From the NCBI GenBank assembly GCA_964017195.1, contig OZ024887.1, positions 60,852,311 to 60,916,310 of the forward strand: 64,000 bases of DNA, written 5' to 3'. A program made the position numbers and the translations under genes. Source of the DNA: Siderastrea radians. Taxonomy: Eukaryota; Cnidaria; Anthozoa; Scleractinia; Rhizangiidae. Within the stretch, counting starts at the first letter, position 1. Every line of letters starts with the position of its first letter. A model generated the notes under the pieces. That model worked only from the letters and a program-made list of their open reading frames with translations. It ran no database searches and was not told the origin of the DNA. This document shows positions 11,201 through 20,537 of this stretch, piece by piece.

Positions 11201-13514
11201 TTTTAGGGGTCAGGGTCATACCTTGTATAACATACCTTGTTACCACCCTGTATTACTTGAATGTCCTCAAAGACATCGTTCAAGCCTGCTCTTTGTTACC
11301 TCCTCCTCTTCTATCACTATGCAGTTGCTGTTAGGGAAGATGTAACTTTCTTAACATAAGGAAAATCAGAAAGGAAATAGAGTTGATGTTTTTGCAGTAG
11401 TCGACACTACAAAGTTCTGGATATGGGCTAAGAAAGCAAACTTTGGAAAACCGAATCCAACTTTGTATTTTGTGCTGTATATTTCAGAATTGCAAGTCAT
11501 CCTTATGATGGTTGCAAGACTCTTCAGCTTCACCACCTTAAACGCAATGCAAGTCTACACTGTTGAGTTTGATCCAGCTTTGGTGATAAGGTGTGGAATG
11601 TCGTTCAACGTTTATTTTTGTAAAATGCTAGCCTAGTTAACCCGTAGGGTTGCGGTGGTGTGGTGGTTAGCGCGTTGGACTTCAGATCTGAAGTTCCGTG
11701 GGTCGACTACCATCGTGTTGTTTCCTCAGACAAGAAACTGCCTCACATTGTCTCTCTCCACCCAGGTGTACTGATAAATGGTTACCGGCGACATAAATGG
11801 GTACCAACGACCGCTGGGAGTAACCCTGCGATGGACTAGCATCCCATTCAGGGGAGATTAGCAATACTCTCAGTTGCTTCATGCTACAGAAACCGGGAAA
11901 AGCTCCGGCCATGTGAGCCTCCTTGGCTCTTGTGCGACTTTGCCAGACTGGTACCCAGGCGCTCTCCTCCTGCTCACTCGACTCGACTTGGTGCGAAATG
12001 TGGTGCCGTCACGTGTGCGGTCACCGAATAAGGCCCCGGTATGCCATGCGGTGACACCACGAAATTTCGCACCAAATCGAGTGAGCGAGAACAGAACACC
12101 TGGGTACCACACTAGTGAAATGCTAAGTTTATGAGTCAGTTAGCTAAGAACTGTTTGAAACTTAGGTTACACCACTGCCTAACGGGGGGATACTTCTCCA
12201 AAGTTAGTTTGATGGTGTGCAGCCCGGAGCTCGAAACATAAAAAAGCAACAAAGACTGGTTACGGAGCGATTTTTCTAATAATTTATCTTTTGTTTTATT
12301 ACTAAAAAAAATTATTTGCTTACAGGAACAACAGTGTCGGATCGGCGTTTCTAATTGATCGATTTGCTGGAATTGTCGCGCCGTTTGTCATCCTGTTGGT
12401 AAATTATTTTTGTTTTTACCATACATCCCAGCCATTTCTGCCCCAAAATGTAGGAAATAGGATCCTTTAAAATAAATAGGAATTATAGGAATTATAGGGA
12501 GACTGGGATGTATGTGTTTACGTTAGAAGTGGCCGCCTAAAAAATTTACAGGAGCAATGTAAAAAATAAAGGCTGAGGGGAACCTGTATTTGGTCGTATT
12601 TGTGGAATAAACACCGCTGAACATGGCGTGGAAGTTCTTCTATGAAAGCTGCGATGGGATGGTTATGTTTTCGCCAAAAAAAAAAAATTACGCGTCATTG
12701 TCTTGGTTCGTAACTGTTTTGTTGGCCCCAAAAGATCACCTTTAGTATTTAATTAATAATAACGAGAGACAAAGTTGTTTTAATATCGCCTTACTACTGA
12801 TCACCTCTTGTAGTTGCAATGATGAAATCATGGTAAATAGTTAGCCTGCGAATACAGCCGCCTTTCATCGCTGCTCGCCGCTAGCTAGGGACGTTACGCG
12901 AGAACGTAACGTCCCTAGCGGCGAGGAGCGGCGAGTAGACTACGACCCCAGGACTACGAGCAGTCTCTCTTTCCGCTCAGGGATAGTCGAAGAAAACGAA
13001 CAAGAGCGAGCGCGAAAATCGCCCGCGTCGTTGAAACGTGACACGCGTGTCGAGATACTAGCGGCTCGACACGCGCCTCACGTTTCAACACAACAGGCGA
13101 TGTCGCTCTCGCTCTCTTGTTCGTTTTCCTCGACAATCCCTGAGCGGAAAGAGAGACTGCTAGCTCGTAACCTAAGCGATGAGAGCCAGCTGTATTCGCA
13201 GGTTAGGCAAATATTTGCACAGGTCCTACCCTGGAGATTTAGGAGTCTGTCTAGAGAGTTCGTCTTAATTTGCAATGTCATCAACACTGACAATTCCAGG
13301 TTACCCTCACTCGAATGATTTCCCTCAACAGATCACACTAGAAAATCTAATTTGTTTGTCAATTACCTCGATGTTCGAAACAGCACATTCATTGGGCCTT
13401 TTATTTCCTCAGGCTGATCATATAAACCTGCCAAACACGTCCCCGTGGACGATATTTGGTGTCCTGGGAGGGGCTGCTGGTGTAATGACGTTTTGGTTGC
13501 CAAACACTCAGTAG
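8292..13514 (+). CDS. SLC22-type organic ion transporter, C-terminal exons
   Basis: SLC22 proteins are 12-helix major-facilitator carriers of organic cations, anions or carnitine in the plasma membrane. Five exons fit: 8292-8535, 8890-9024, 11488-11590, 12326-12398 and 13413-13514, each bounded by AG and GT and joining in phase except for one gap. Exon 1 begins with the WIPRTPRWLIANNRLEEAHE stretch, which matches the SLC22 'ESPRWL' loop after helix 6. The first two exons join as SSWFVNSLIFWGIAF (helix 7). Later pieces include VYTVEFDPALVIR, RFAGIVAPFVILL and FGVLGGAAGVMTFWLPNTQ. The exon that should carry the GRR loop and helix 9 between 9024 and 11488 was not found. The protein ends right after helix 12, in PNT instead of the usual PET, without the normal cytosolic tail. 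N-terminal exons must lie upstream or outside. It may be a functional gene with a divergent missing exon or a decaying copy. Confidence 0.72.
9025..10527. other. Intron of SLC22-like gene, unassigned
   Basis: This part of the 2.46-kb interval should contain the missing GRR-loop exon. Several AG acceptors exist, but no stretch following them resembles helices 8-9. No clear repeat was identified. Confidence 0.35.
10528..10717. mobile_element. GATCG-rich fold-back MITE
   Basis: The left end has clustered GATCG motifs and the right end the inverse, with several tandem CGATCGTAG units at about 10668-10697. Ends (AGGCTCGTCCCATATGATCG and an imperfect inverse) suggest terminal inverted repeats of a non-coding element in the intron. 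Confidence 0.6.
11090..11215. repeat. Degenerate GGGATC-type tandem repeat
   Basis: Roughly 12-24 base units built on GGGATCA/GGATCAGA recur six or more times with variable spacers. Intronic; no coding sense seen. Confidence 0.5.
11645..11947 (+). mobile_element. tRNA-derived SINE
   Basis: The head carries an A-box-like GGTTAGCGCGTTGG and, 40 bases on, a degenerate B-box (GGGTCGACTACC), the internal RNA polymerase III promoter of tRNA-derived SINEs. The body contains GCGATGGACTAGCATCCC, a stretch I recognise from metazoan SINEs. It lies in the SLC22 intron between exons 3 and 4, on the same strand, and is followed at once by a fold-back element. It is not a functional tRNA gene, since the acceptor stem does not pair. 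Confidence 0.7.
11949..12109. mobile_element. Fold-back element
   Basis: TGGTACCCAGG at the left pairs with CCTGGGTACCA at the right, and inner segments around CTCACTCGACTCGACTTGGT also pair with the right arm, giving a hairpin of about 160 bases. Non-coding. Confidence 0.7.
12421..12515. mobile_element. Small inverted-repeat element
   Basis: Ends ATACATCCCAG and CTGGGATGTAT are exact inverse copies around a core containing a short GGAATTATA tandem. Intronic, about 95 bases. Confidence 0.5.
12842..13206. mobile_element. Large fold-back element
   Basis: The outer ends (AGCCTGCGAATACAGC and its inverse) enclose a second long inverted pair (about 12956-13035 and 13070-13165) with GAGAGACTGC-type arms. 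A third, inner hairpin sits at 12871-12930 around CTAGGGACGTTACG. It lies about 200 bases before the last SLC22 exon and could form a strong hairpin in the pre-mRNA. Confidence 0.8.
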
Positions 13515-13532
13515 CAAATCAGACGTCACACA

Positions 13533-13743
13533 CCGTGAAACAAGCGGAAGCATGGGACGAGGATTATGCCGTCCGACAGTTGGAAAAAAGCTTCGGATCC
13601 ACGCTCGTGTCCCACGCAGGCTGGGAGTGGAAGCAGAACCGTGAAACAAGCGGGAGGATGGGACGAGGATTATACCATCCGACGGTTGCAAAAAGCCTCG
13701 GATCCATGCTCATGTTCCACGCAGGCTGGGAGTGGAAGAAGCA
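13533..13743. repeat. 106-bp tandem duplication
   Basis: Two direct copies begin CCGTGAAACAAGCGG at 13533 and 13639, about 90% identical. The array starts 19 bases after the SLC22-like stop codon, so it lies in the presumed 3' untranslated region. Confidence 0.8.
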
Positions 13744-14199
13744 AAATAAACAATTATCTTAAGTCTTGAGTTGACAACAACGACAACAACAGCGTTTATT
13801 TGCAAACGAAAACAACAACAGTAGTTTTGGGATTCTGTGTTAAGGAGAAACTTTTCACAGTAATTAATTATATCATACTGATATTGGTAGCAAATCTCGT
13901 ATCTTGCAGAACTAATAAGTATTTGCAGGCATGTTCACCAGTTCAAGCCTCACGATCAGTACATCTATAACAAATTGTTAGCCACTGTATACATTACAGC
14001 CGATTGCTTAATGTTGTTATCATTCGGGAAGAAACCTGATGTCCATATAAGTCAATGGTTGATCACAACGATCCCACATAAACAATTCTGTCAACCTTCG
14101 TTCAGTTTGTCGATTAGAAGTTATAGGACTGAAATGTATGAGAATACCAGAGATTCGTATTACTATTAGAACTGTTGCAAGGAATATTGACATCTTTTC
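13744..14199. other. Unassigned; presumed SLC22 3' flank
   Basis: No exon, repeat or clear terminator was recognised. A short ACAACAACA-type low-complexity patch lies at about 13777-13825. Confidence 0.3.
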
Positions 14200-14474
14200 T
14201 AGTCAGGTCTGTTAGCGCAAAAAATGGGCGTTATCGTGCACTTCCGGACGATGGCATGAAAATTTGCACAAAGTGTAATAAATTGTGGTTTGCTTTACAA
14301 TTTTAGAAGGGTAGCCACGAACTCGAGGTCCCGGACAGGCGCTGAGAGGGCCTTTTAGATAAACCTAATTTGCATATTAATTTTTGAGCGGCAGTGTCCA
14401 CCTGCCAGTTTGAGAGGGGATTTTAAATCGCAAATAGTTTAAAATCTACCCAGATTTAACTTATCCATCCTTGG

Positions 14475-16402
14475 ATGAATGTATGTAAGAATTTTCTGGA
14501 AAAGTTTCCGAAGCACTGGGTTGTTCACAAGAAAAAGCTGAGGTTTTCCGCAATTTCAATAGACCAAACTCATGAGTTGCACAACGCGCTGGTGAAGGGA
14601 GGAGGCGCTATTGGTCTAACAGAGAACCCCATGGCATTACGAAGACATAACACTAGCAAAAATAGTTTTTGCTCTAATGTTATGAGGATGTCTGAATATT
14701 ATAATTTACCTGATTTTGACCCTACTTTCTTAACTGATGCTAAGATTAAACATATGTAAGTCTTATGCAACAAAAGTATATTTCACACTGGCAACATACT
14801 ATTCGAAACTCTAAGAAATTAGAATTCTATAACACTTTTAAGGACGAATATACGCCTTCCTGCTATTTGGATCTTACAAGACAACTAAATAACAGGAAAG
14901 AATTAGTAAAACTTAGAATAGGTAATCATAAATTATTGATCGAAACTGGCAGATATGATCAAATCCCAAGCGATAATAGACTCTGCCCTACGTTTAAATC
15001 AAACCAATTAAATTGAAGATGAAATTCATTTACTTTTCCATTGTCCTAAATACTGTAGTTTTAGAGTTGAATTTTACAAAAAAATAGAGAACCAAATACC
15101 AAACATAACACAATTACCTCCTATGCAAGCCACCAAAAAATTAATGAATTCTGATAATTATTATTTAAATACTCAACTGATGAAGTTCATTTTGAGATGC
15201 TTATCTTTACGAAATAATCTTCTATCGAATGAAAGTAATGTAACGCATACATAATTGCTTTTTTTCCTATTACATGATTATGGTTGTTATAAGTTTCGCT
15301 TTAGTTAAGTTTTACGCTTTTGCAATACTGTATGTACTTATAGTCATGCAAATAAAGCTTGTTGTTGTTGTTGTTTGATGGTGGTAGGGCCCGAGATGGT
15401 TCGCCGTCTCCAGGAGTTTGGTTTTACCTTACCCTCCAGTGACAAACCAACCGTGCCCGAAACATCACAAGGAAGGACTTTCTCACCAAAAGGCATTCCA
15501 CAAGCATGTTTGCAGCCTTTTAAACACAATCACTACGATGGGTAATCCTTTCCGCGAGGACTGTCTGGAGCCTGTTGTAATGGACCGCGCGCGACTGTGC
15601 AGACAGTCCCCTGTAGCAATGGTTCGTACCATCGAGGAGCGAGGAAGAGCACAACACGACAAGTTTGTGCATCAAAGAGAGGACTGAGAATGATCAAATA
15701 GCGGAATCGTTTTCCTCTGTTTCAGCGTCAGGGATTGAGGAGTACGTCCAAGGCGGCCAAGAAGCTCTCAGTGCTCAAAAGTGACTGTACATTATTCAGT
15801 CGACTATATATCCCCAACCAAAATCGCGATGGAGACCTAGACGAATTTTTCAAGTATGAGAACCTTCCTTTCCCACCTTCACTGTCCGAGTATGGGAAAA
15901 TGCGCTTTTGCAAGAAGTCAGACTTGTTATTCTGCCGTCTGCCTTGAACCCCAGGACCCTCATTAGATCAGGCGGGAGCTTTTTACCAAGGAGAACCGTA
16001 TGCTGGAATGCATCCCTCCAACACAGGTAGGTATCAACGGTTTTATTTCTCAGAAAAGTTGAAGCTGAAAGATGAACTCTTAATAATTCTTCGTTCTCTC
16101 CTTGTCCAAACAGGGATCCCTGCTCCAACATTTTTATCAGGGAAGGAGTGTGGAACGGCAGTCTAAGCAGCCAGATGGACCTCCCCTCGCCATTACACTT
16201 CGGGTGGACGTAGAGAGATGAAAGCTGGCAGCCGCTGTGGACTACTCTGCCAGAGGTCTCAAAGTTTGCAATGCCCTTCTAAAATGCGGCTGCAAGAAAG
16301 GGTGCACCAAAAGATGCAAATCTGTTAAGGCAAATTTATCGTGCACAGAGCTTTGCACATGCTCCGCAGACTACACAAATGCACCAGACAACATCAACTG
16401 AT
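14475..16402 (+). pseudogene. Multi-copy cnidarian cysteine-rich protein, interrupted
   Basis: Pieces of one protein run in order on the plus strand, but in several frames. An N-part at 14550-14652 has SIDQTHELHNALVKGGGAIG. A part from 15376 has VVGPEMVRRLQEFGFTLPSS. A part at about 15435-15687 includes TTMGNPFREDCLEPVV, and another at about 15724-15947 includes ALFSRLYIPNQNRDGD-like text (here LFSRLYIPNQNRDGD). At about 16266-16402 comes a cysteine-rich stretch, VCNALLKCGCKKGCTKRCKS then LSCTELCTCSADY, resembling metal-binding CXC motifs. I recall similar proteins as abundant uncharacterised entries in coral and anemone genomes; that is memory, not a search. A LINE fragment breaks the N-part, and frameshifts break the rest. 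Lying between long inverted repeats, it is probably transposon-encoded. Biochemical role unknown. Confidence 0.65.
14652..15375 (+). mobile_element. LINE 3' end fragment (non-LTR retrotransposon)
   Basis: The sequence encodes the C-terminal end of a reverse-transcriptase protein. At 14765-15016 it has KLEFYNTFKDEY, LVKLRIGNHKLLIETGRY and NRLCPTFKSNQ, and after a stop it continues with EDEIHFLFHCPKY, a zinc-finger-like end typical of cnidarian LINEs. A frameshift lies near 14757. The tail ends in AATAAAGCTTGTTGTTGTTG at about 15375, a short TTG-repeat 3' end. It is 5'-truncated and inserted into the cysteine-rich gene, which resumes directly after the tail. Confidence 0.8.
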
Positions 16403-16840
16403 CACTTAATGTTTGGTACACGTCATCCAATTAGCCTTGGCTCGCTTTTACGGGCGAGAAAATCGCGAAATTAGTTCTGAAGACTCCCCGCTACTTTGCT
16501 TGCGGCGTGTTGAGATGAAAATAAAGCATTGTTAAGCCCTGAAAAGTGAGAATAGCATATTAATCTACTCCATATTCTCTTAGAAGTCTAGAGACTATGC
16601 CCTTTATTACTTAATATCGCCGATTCAACAAAGTTTTTAGGAGGATACCGCTGACCGTATCATATGCAAATTAGATATTTCAAAATGACGTCCGTACTGC
16701 TCCCCCCCTGAACTCCGATCAGGTGGCTACCCTTCTGAAATCATTTGTGACACCCAGAAGACTCACCATGCCAAATTTGGCGTCATCGTCCGAATTTGCA
16801 CGATCAAACCGCTAACAGACCTGACTATTCGTGTTGGAAC

Positions 16841-17609
16841 TTACCTTAATTAAATGTTGTGTTCTGTAGGCATAGTGGCTCAAGCGAAATTTGTCAATTC
16901 TGAAACTTCAAACTACTATTGTGAAAATTCTAGCTGTCCTAGCAGTATAGTCACAGACTAAAAGAGCGTGAACTGGTACTTTTGAAGTATACAGAACTCA
17001 CATAAAGGGTGGCGTCAAACAAAAGATATGCATGCGATATCTTCCGATATCACTGAGTTTATTGACTATTTTGTTTGGAAAAAAATTCCGAATATAACAG
17101 AAAGGACCATGGCGAGATAAAAGCAAACTCCACCCCAGAGGTATTTTATATTAAAACCGTATTCTCAGCAATCAATAACCTAAGATGTCCATTCCTTACA
17201 TGTGAGGGTTAATGCTTAGACCTTTCAGCTTCTGTTAGATTTCACTGCCCTCATCATGAACTTGTTGACAAATTTACGGTTCCTCCAAGATGATCGACCA
17301 CCGGCTACGGTCTTTCATTACGGCGGCCTGATTACTTAAATAAGTGGAATGCTGTGGTGCCATCATTCCCCAAATTGAATTTCACGTTTCGATAGTCCTG
17401 AAAACCGGTTAATTAAATCCTGGGTACCTTTTTTTAATTTTTGAAATTTCCAACACGGTCGATTTTGTTTCGATTTTGTTTCCTGTTCCAAAATTTCTCA
17501 TACACTGTCCTAAATTTTAGCAATTCGTGATGAACTATTGAAAAATAAGAGACATTTGTTTGTGAGTGTTCTATACGTTGTCATTGGGCCTCTTGTATAG
17601 CGTGCTATT
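16841..17609. other. Unassigned intergenic sequence
   Basis: No exon or repeat recognised; short stop-rich frames only. Confidence 0.3.
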
Positions 17610-17610
17610 G

Positions 17611-17884
17611 GGTGCTTTCCATTATGCCAGACCGACCGCTCAGAGACCAGTGGTACTAACCAAAGGAAAATGGAACGGCATTGTTCGAGAGAAACAAATT
17701 TCCAACCAAAACGAAGCGTTTCATTTACGTTTAGACCAAAATTGCCTTTACTTCTCAGCGAAGTGGGACTGGAAACGATCGGTCCGACCGGATTGGACCG
17801 ACCGGCCAATTTCCACCTGGACCGAAGCATTCCATTTATGTTTCGACCAAAATTTCCGTAAATTTTAGCATAATGGCAAGCGCC
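17611..17884. mobile_element. MITE-like element
   Basis: GGTGCTTTCCATTATGC at the left matches the inverse of GCATAATGGCAAGCGCC at the right. ATTG is present just outside both ends. The interior holds two related segments around GAAGCGTTTCATTTA and GAAGCATTCCATTTA. Non-coding. Confidence 0.55.
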
Positions 17885-18777
17885 CATTGAGTCCAACAGG
17901 AATACATCATCACAAGTCAGAAATTTCTAAATTTTCTTGTGACGACATCACTTTACCACATAAGCTCTTGCAGCTGCTGCTAAGGGTCAAGTGTGGCACC
18001 TACCTCAAGCACCAGGAAAAGAGAGACTGTTGCGCTTGCGTCATGCATTAAGACGCTAACCAACTAAAAGGAATGTTCGTGTTAGTGTGGAGAGAAAGGC
18101 AAACGAAACTGACGAAAGAAGGGGAAATCAAGCTAGTAAAGAAATATTACAGTTGATCCACGTCACGCGTGAACGGAAACTCTAAAATTCAAAACAACGT
18201 GACGAGTCACGTTCTCCATATTTGGGCATTCGCCTTGTGTTTCTTGAGATTCAGAGAGGGATTTCGAAAATCGAAAGGAGATTTCGAATCTGTCACAGAT
18301 TTTTCGAAATGTTCAGACCTGGTTATGTTAATGCCTTATTAGGTTGGAAGAACAGGCCATGAAGGCCTCTCCACAAGGAAACGAGAAGACGAATAATTTA
18401 TCGTTATTTCACTGGAGAGGGACCGAGAGCGATCTCCACAGCAGCTCGTGCAACTCCTGGCGCTGTTTATTGTATCATTCGACATCATGAAACGTTCAGT
18501 ACATGTGAGGCGTTCAGTCTAGGGGGACGAAGTTATCCTTCTAAACTTTCAGACGACGTTGCATGTAGAATCTATTGAATTGTTCAAACTAGCGAAACCT
18601 AGGATTTATGGATGGGAAAATCGGGAAAGATTGTTGAGCAGTAGGTTATGCAATGGACGAAGCACAGGTCACAAAAGCGTAATATGAGAGTTTGTATGAA
18701 GCTGAAATTCGATTGAAAATAATCGGCAGTTTTCCGTGGAAAATACCTAAAAATCAAAATAGAGTTTGAAAAACCTT

Positions 18778-18994
18778 ACCTGTTGTGTGTTTGCTGTGTC
18801 TTTACCGCTATTCCGAACTGCTGGAGGCCGTTTCGGGCGATATTCTGTTTAACGGTCGAAGCGACGTCTTGTCACGTACTAGCTTTACTTTGACATGATG
18901 TCGCATCGACCGTTAAACAGAAAATCGCCCCAAACGGCCTCCAGAAGGTCGGAAAAGTGGCAAAAACACAGCAAGCACATTACCTGTGACAGGT
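18778..18994. mobile_element. Fold-back element with about 90-base arms
   Basis: The left arm (about 18778-18870) and right arm (about 18900-18994) are inverse copies sharing TGGAGGCCGTTT and CTGTTTAACGGTCGA. It ends a few bases before the target duplication of the 6.5-kb element. Confidence 0.75.
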
Positions 18995-19193
18995 GATGGT
19001 CTTCAAACGACAGAGCTGAATAACGTCTGCGCATGCGTAACGTTTTGGCGGGCCAACGCGGGGTTTTGAATCCGAATGATGTGGTGTTCTGTTCGTGGTC
19101 GACTTTGGATTTGTTTTTCAAAGACACGTTGTGGTTCGAGGTGAACAGATGTGAACTGGTAATTTCTTTGTAACGCGCATATTTCTTTGTAAC

Positions 19194-19226
<33 letters not shown>

Positions 19227-19240
19227 GCTATAAATGTTTA

Positions 19241-19340
19241 TTATTACCCCGCCGTGAGGACGGGGTCTAGTAATACCCATTTTTTTTTCATTATTACCCC
19301 GCCGTCAGGACGGGGTCTAGTAATACCCGTTTTTTTTTCG
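19241..19340. repeat. 50-bp tandem duplication
   Basis: Two copies begin TTATTACCCCGCCGT and contain the self-complementary run CCCCGCCGT..ACGGGG, each ending in a T run. Located just inside the left end of the 6.5-kb element. Confidence 0.8.
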
Positions 19341-19361
19341 TGGTTTTTTTTTTTTTTTGGT

Positions 19362-19706
19362 GGTCACTTGCCCCAGACCTCCGGTTTTCGCTCGGCCAAA
19401 CAAATACTCCTCGTGTCTTTCGCTACGCAGGCAAGGGCTTTTATCTTGAGTGACCGTAGCATATTTTACACCCCCGGGGGGGAGAACAACGGCGGGTCCA
19501 ATGCCCCTGGGGCTTTTCTTGTTTTCTTTTTTTTTTCTTGGTCACTTGCCCCAGACTCCCGGTTTTCGCTCGGCCAGACAAATCCTCGCCGTGTCTTTCG
19601 CTAGACGGGCTAGGCATTGTATCTTGAGTGACCTTAATATGTTTTACACCCCGAGGGGAGGGAGAACAACGGCGGGGTCTAATGCCCCTGGGGCTTTTCT
19701 TGTTAT
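19362..19706. repeat. 178-bp tandem duplication
   Basis: Two copies begin GGTCACTTGCCCCAGAC at 19362 and 19540, with GGAGAACAACGGCGGG and AATGCCCCTGGGGCTTTTC shared. Together with the 50-bp repeats this makes up the non-coding left part of the 6.5-kb element. Confidence 0.8.
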
Positions 19707-20537
19707 TATTCGATGAAACTAACTGTTTGTTGCATGGACAATGTTTCTGATGGTTTACTGTCGTGTATGGTGATGATTCAACGAGAATTTTCAAGGAGAT
19801 TTGACTTCACAATGATGGGTTGTTTGTGACAGGTAAGTTTCGTACGTGTTCTAGTTGTAGGTTGTGAACGACTTTAATTTGAAGTTTCTTCTTCATTCCA
19901 AGAAAATAAAACTCATATTGATAATTTCTAAGTTATAATGTGAATTTTCTGTGTGGTACTTGAAGTTATTTGAGAAATTATGCGAACGCGTTCCCTTTAT
20001 TTACTTCACTCTAGTAAGACTTAAGTAAGCTTAATGATTTCCCAAGCTGACCGATAGCAGGCTTAAGCTTAAATTTAGTTTCCTCTTTGAGGTAGCTTTA
20101 CATTCTCCGAAACCGTCCAGGGCTACAAAGTTTCTCTTGTTTTGCTGTCTATATAAGTAATTTGTACAGGAGGAAAATACACATCAATGTTATTAATGTG
20201 ACGCGTTTTTGAATAAGCTATTAGAAAGATATTAACACAAATTAAACAGCAAATGTTATAGTTTAAAACTGTGCTGATACATGTTCATTTTCTGTGAGAT
20301 AACACTTGTTACATTATCTCAATAAACCTTAACAAGTTAAGCTTCAATGATGTTACAGAAGACCAAGATACATTAATCTGACGCTTCATAATGAAAGGAT
20401 TTAAAATTAAATAATTTACGGGCGGTAATGGGCAGTTGTATTGTGTCCCAGTACAATAAATTATATTAAACTGCTCGGTAAAGGCCCAACCTAAATGTTT
20501 TCTCATCATTCAACAATTAGCTTGTAAATTATAGACA

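Larger units (their letters stand above)
14200..16827. mobile_element. DNA transposon with long terminal inverted repeats
   Basis: The left end (14200 to about 14325) and right end (about 16722-16827) are imperfect inverse copies. Both begin TAGTCAGGTCTGTTAGCG and both carry AGAAGGGTAGCCAC further in. A TTC triplet flanks both ends (14197-14199 and 16828-16830) and may be a 3-base target duplication, too short to be sure. Between the ends lie the remains of a cysteine-rich cnidarian multi-copy gene and a LINE fragment. The pairing implies that the gene family is transposon cargo or the element's own protein. Superfamily not assigned. Confidence 0.7.

Noticed and set aside
11645..11720. Candidate tRNA gene
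   Set aside because: The B box is degenerate and the acceptor stem does not pair; it is the head of a SINE.
17510..17896. 128-codon open frame on the minus strand
   Set aside because: It lies within a MITE with matched inverted ends and has no domain similarity.
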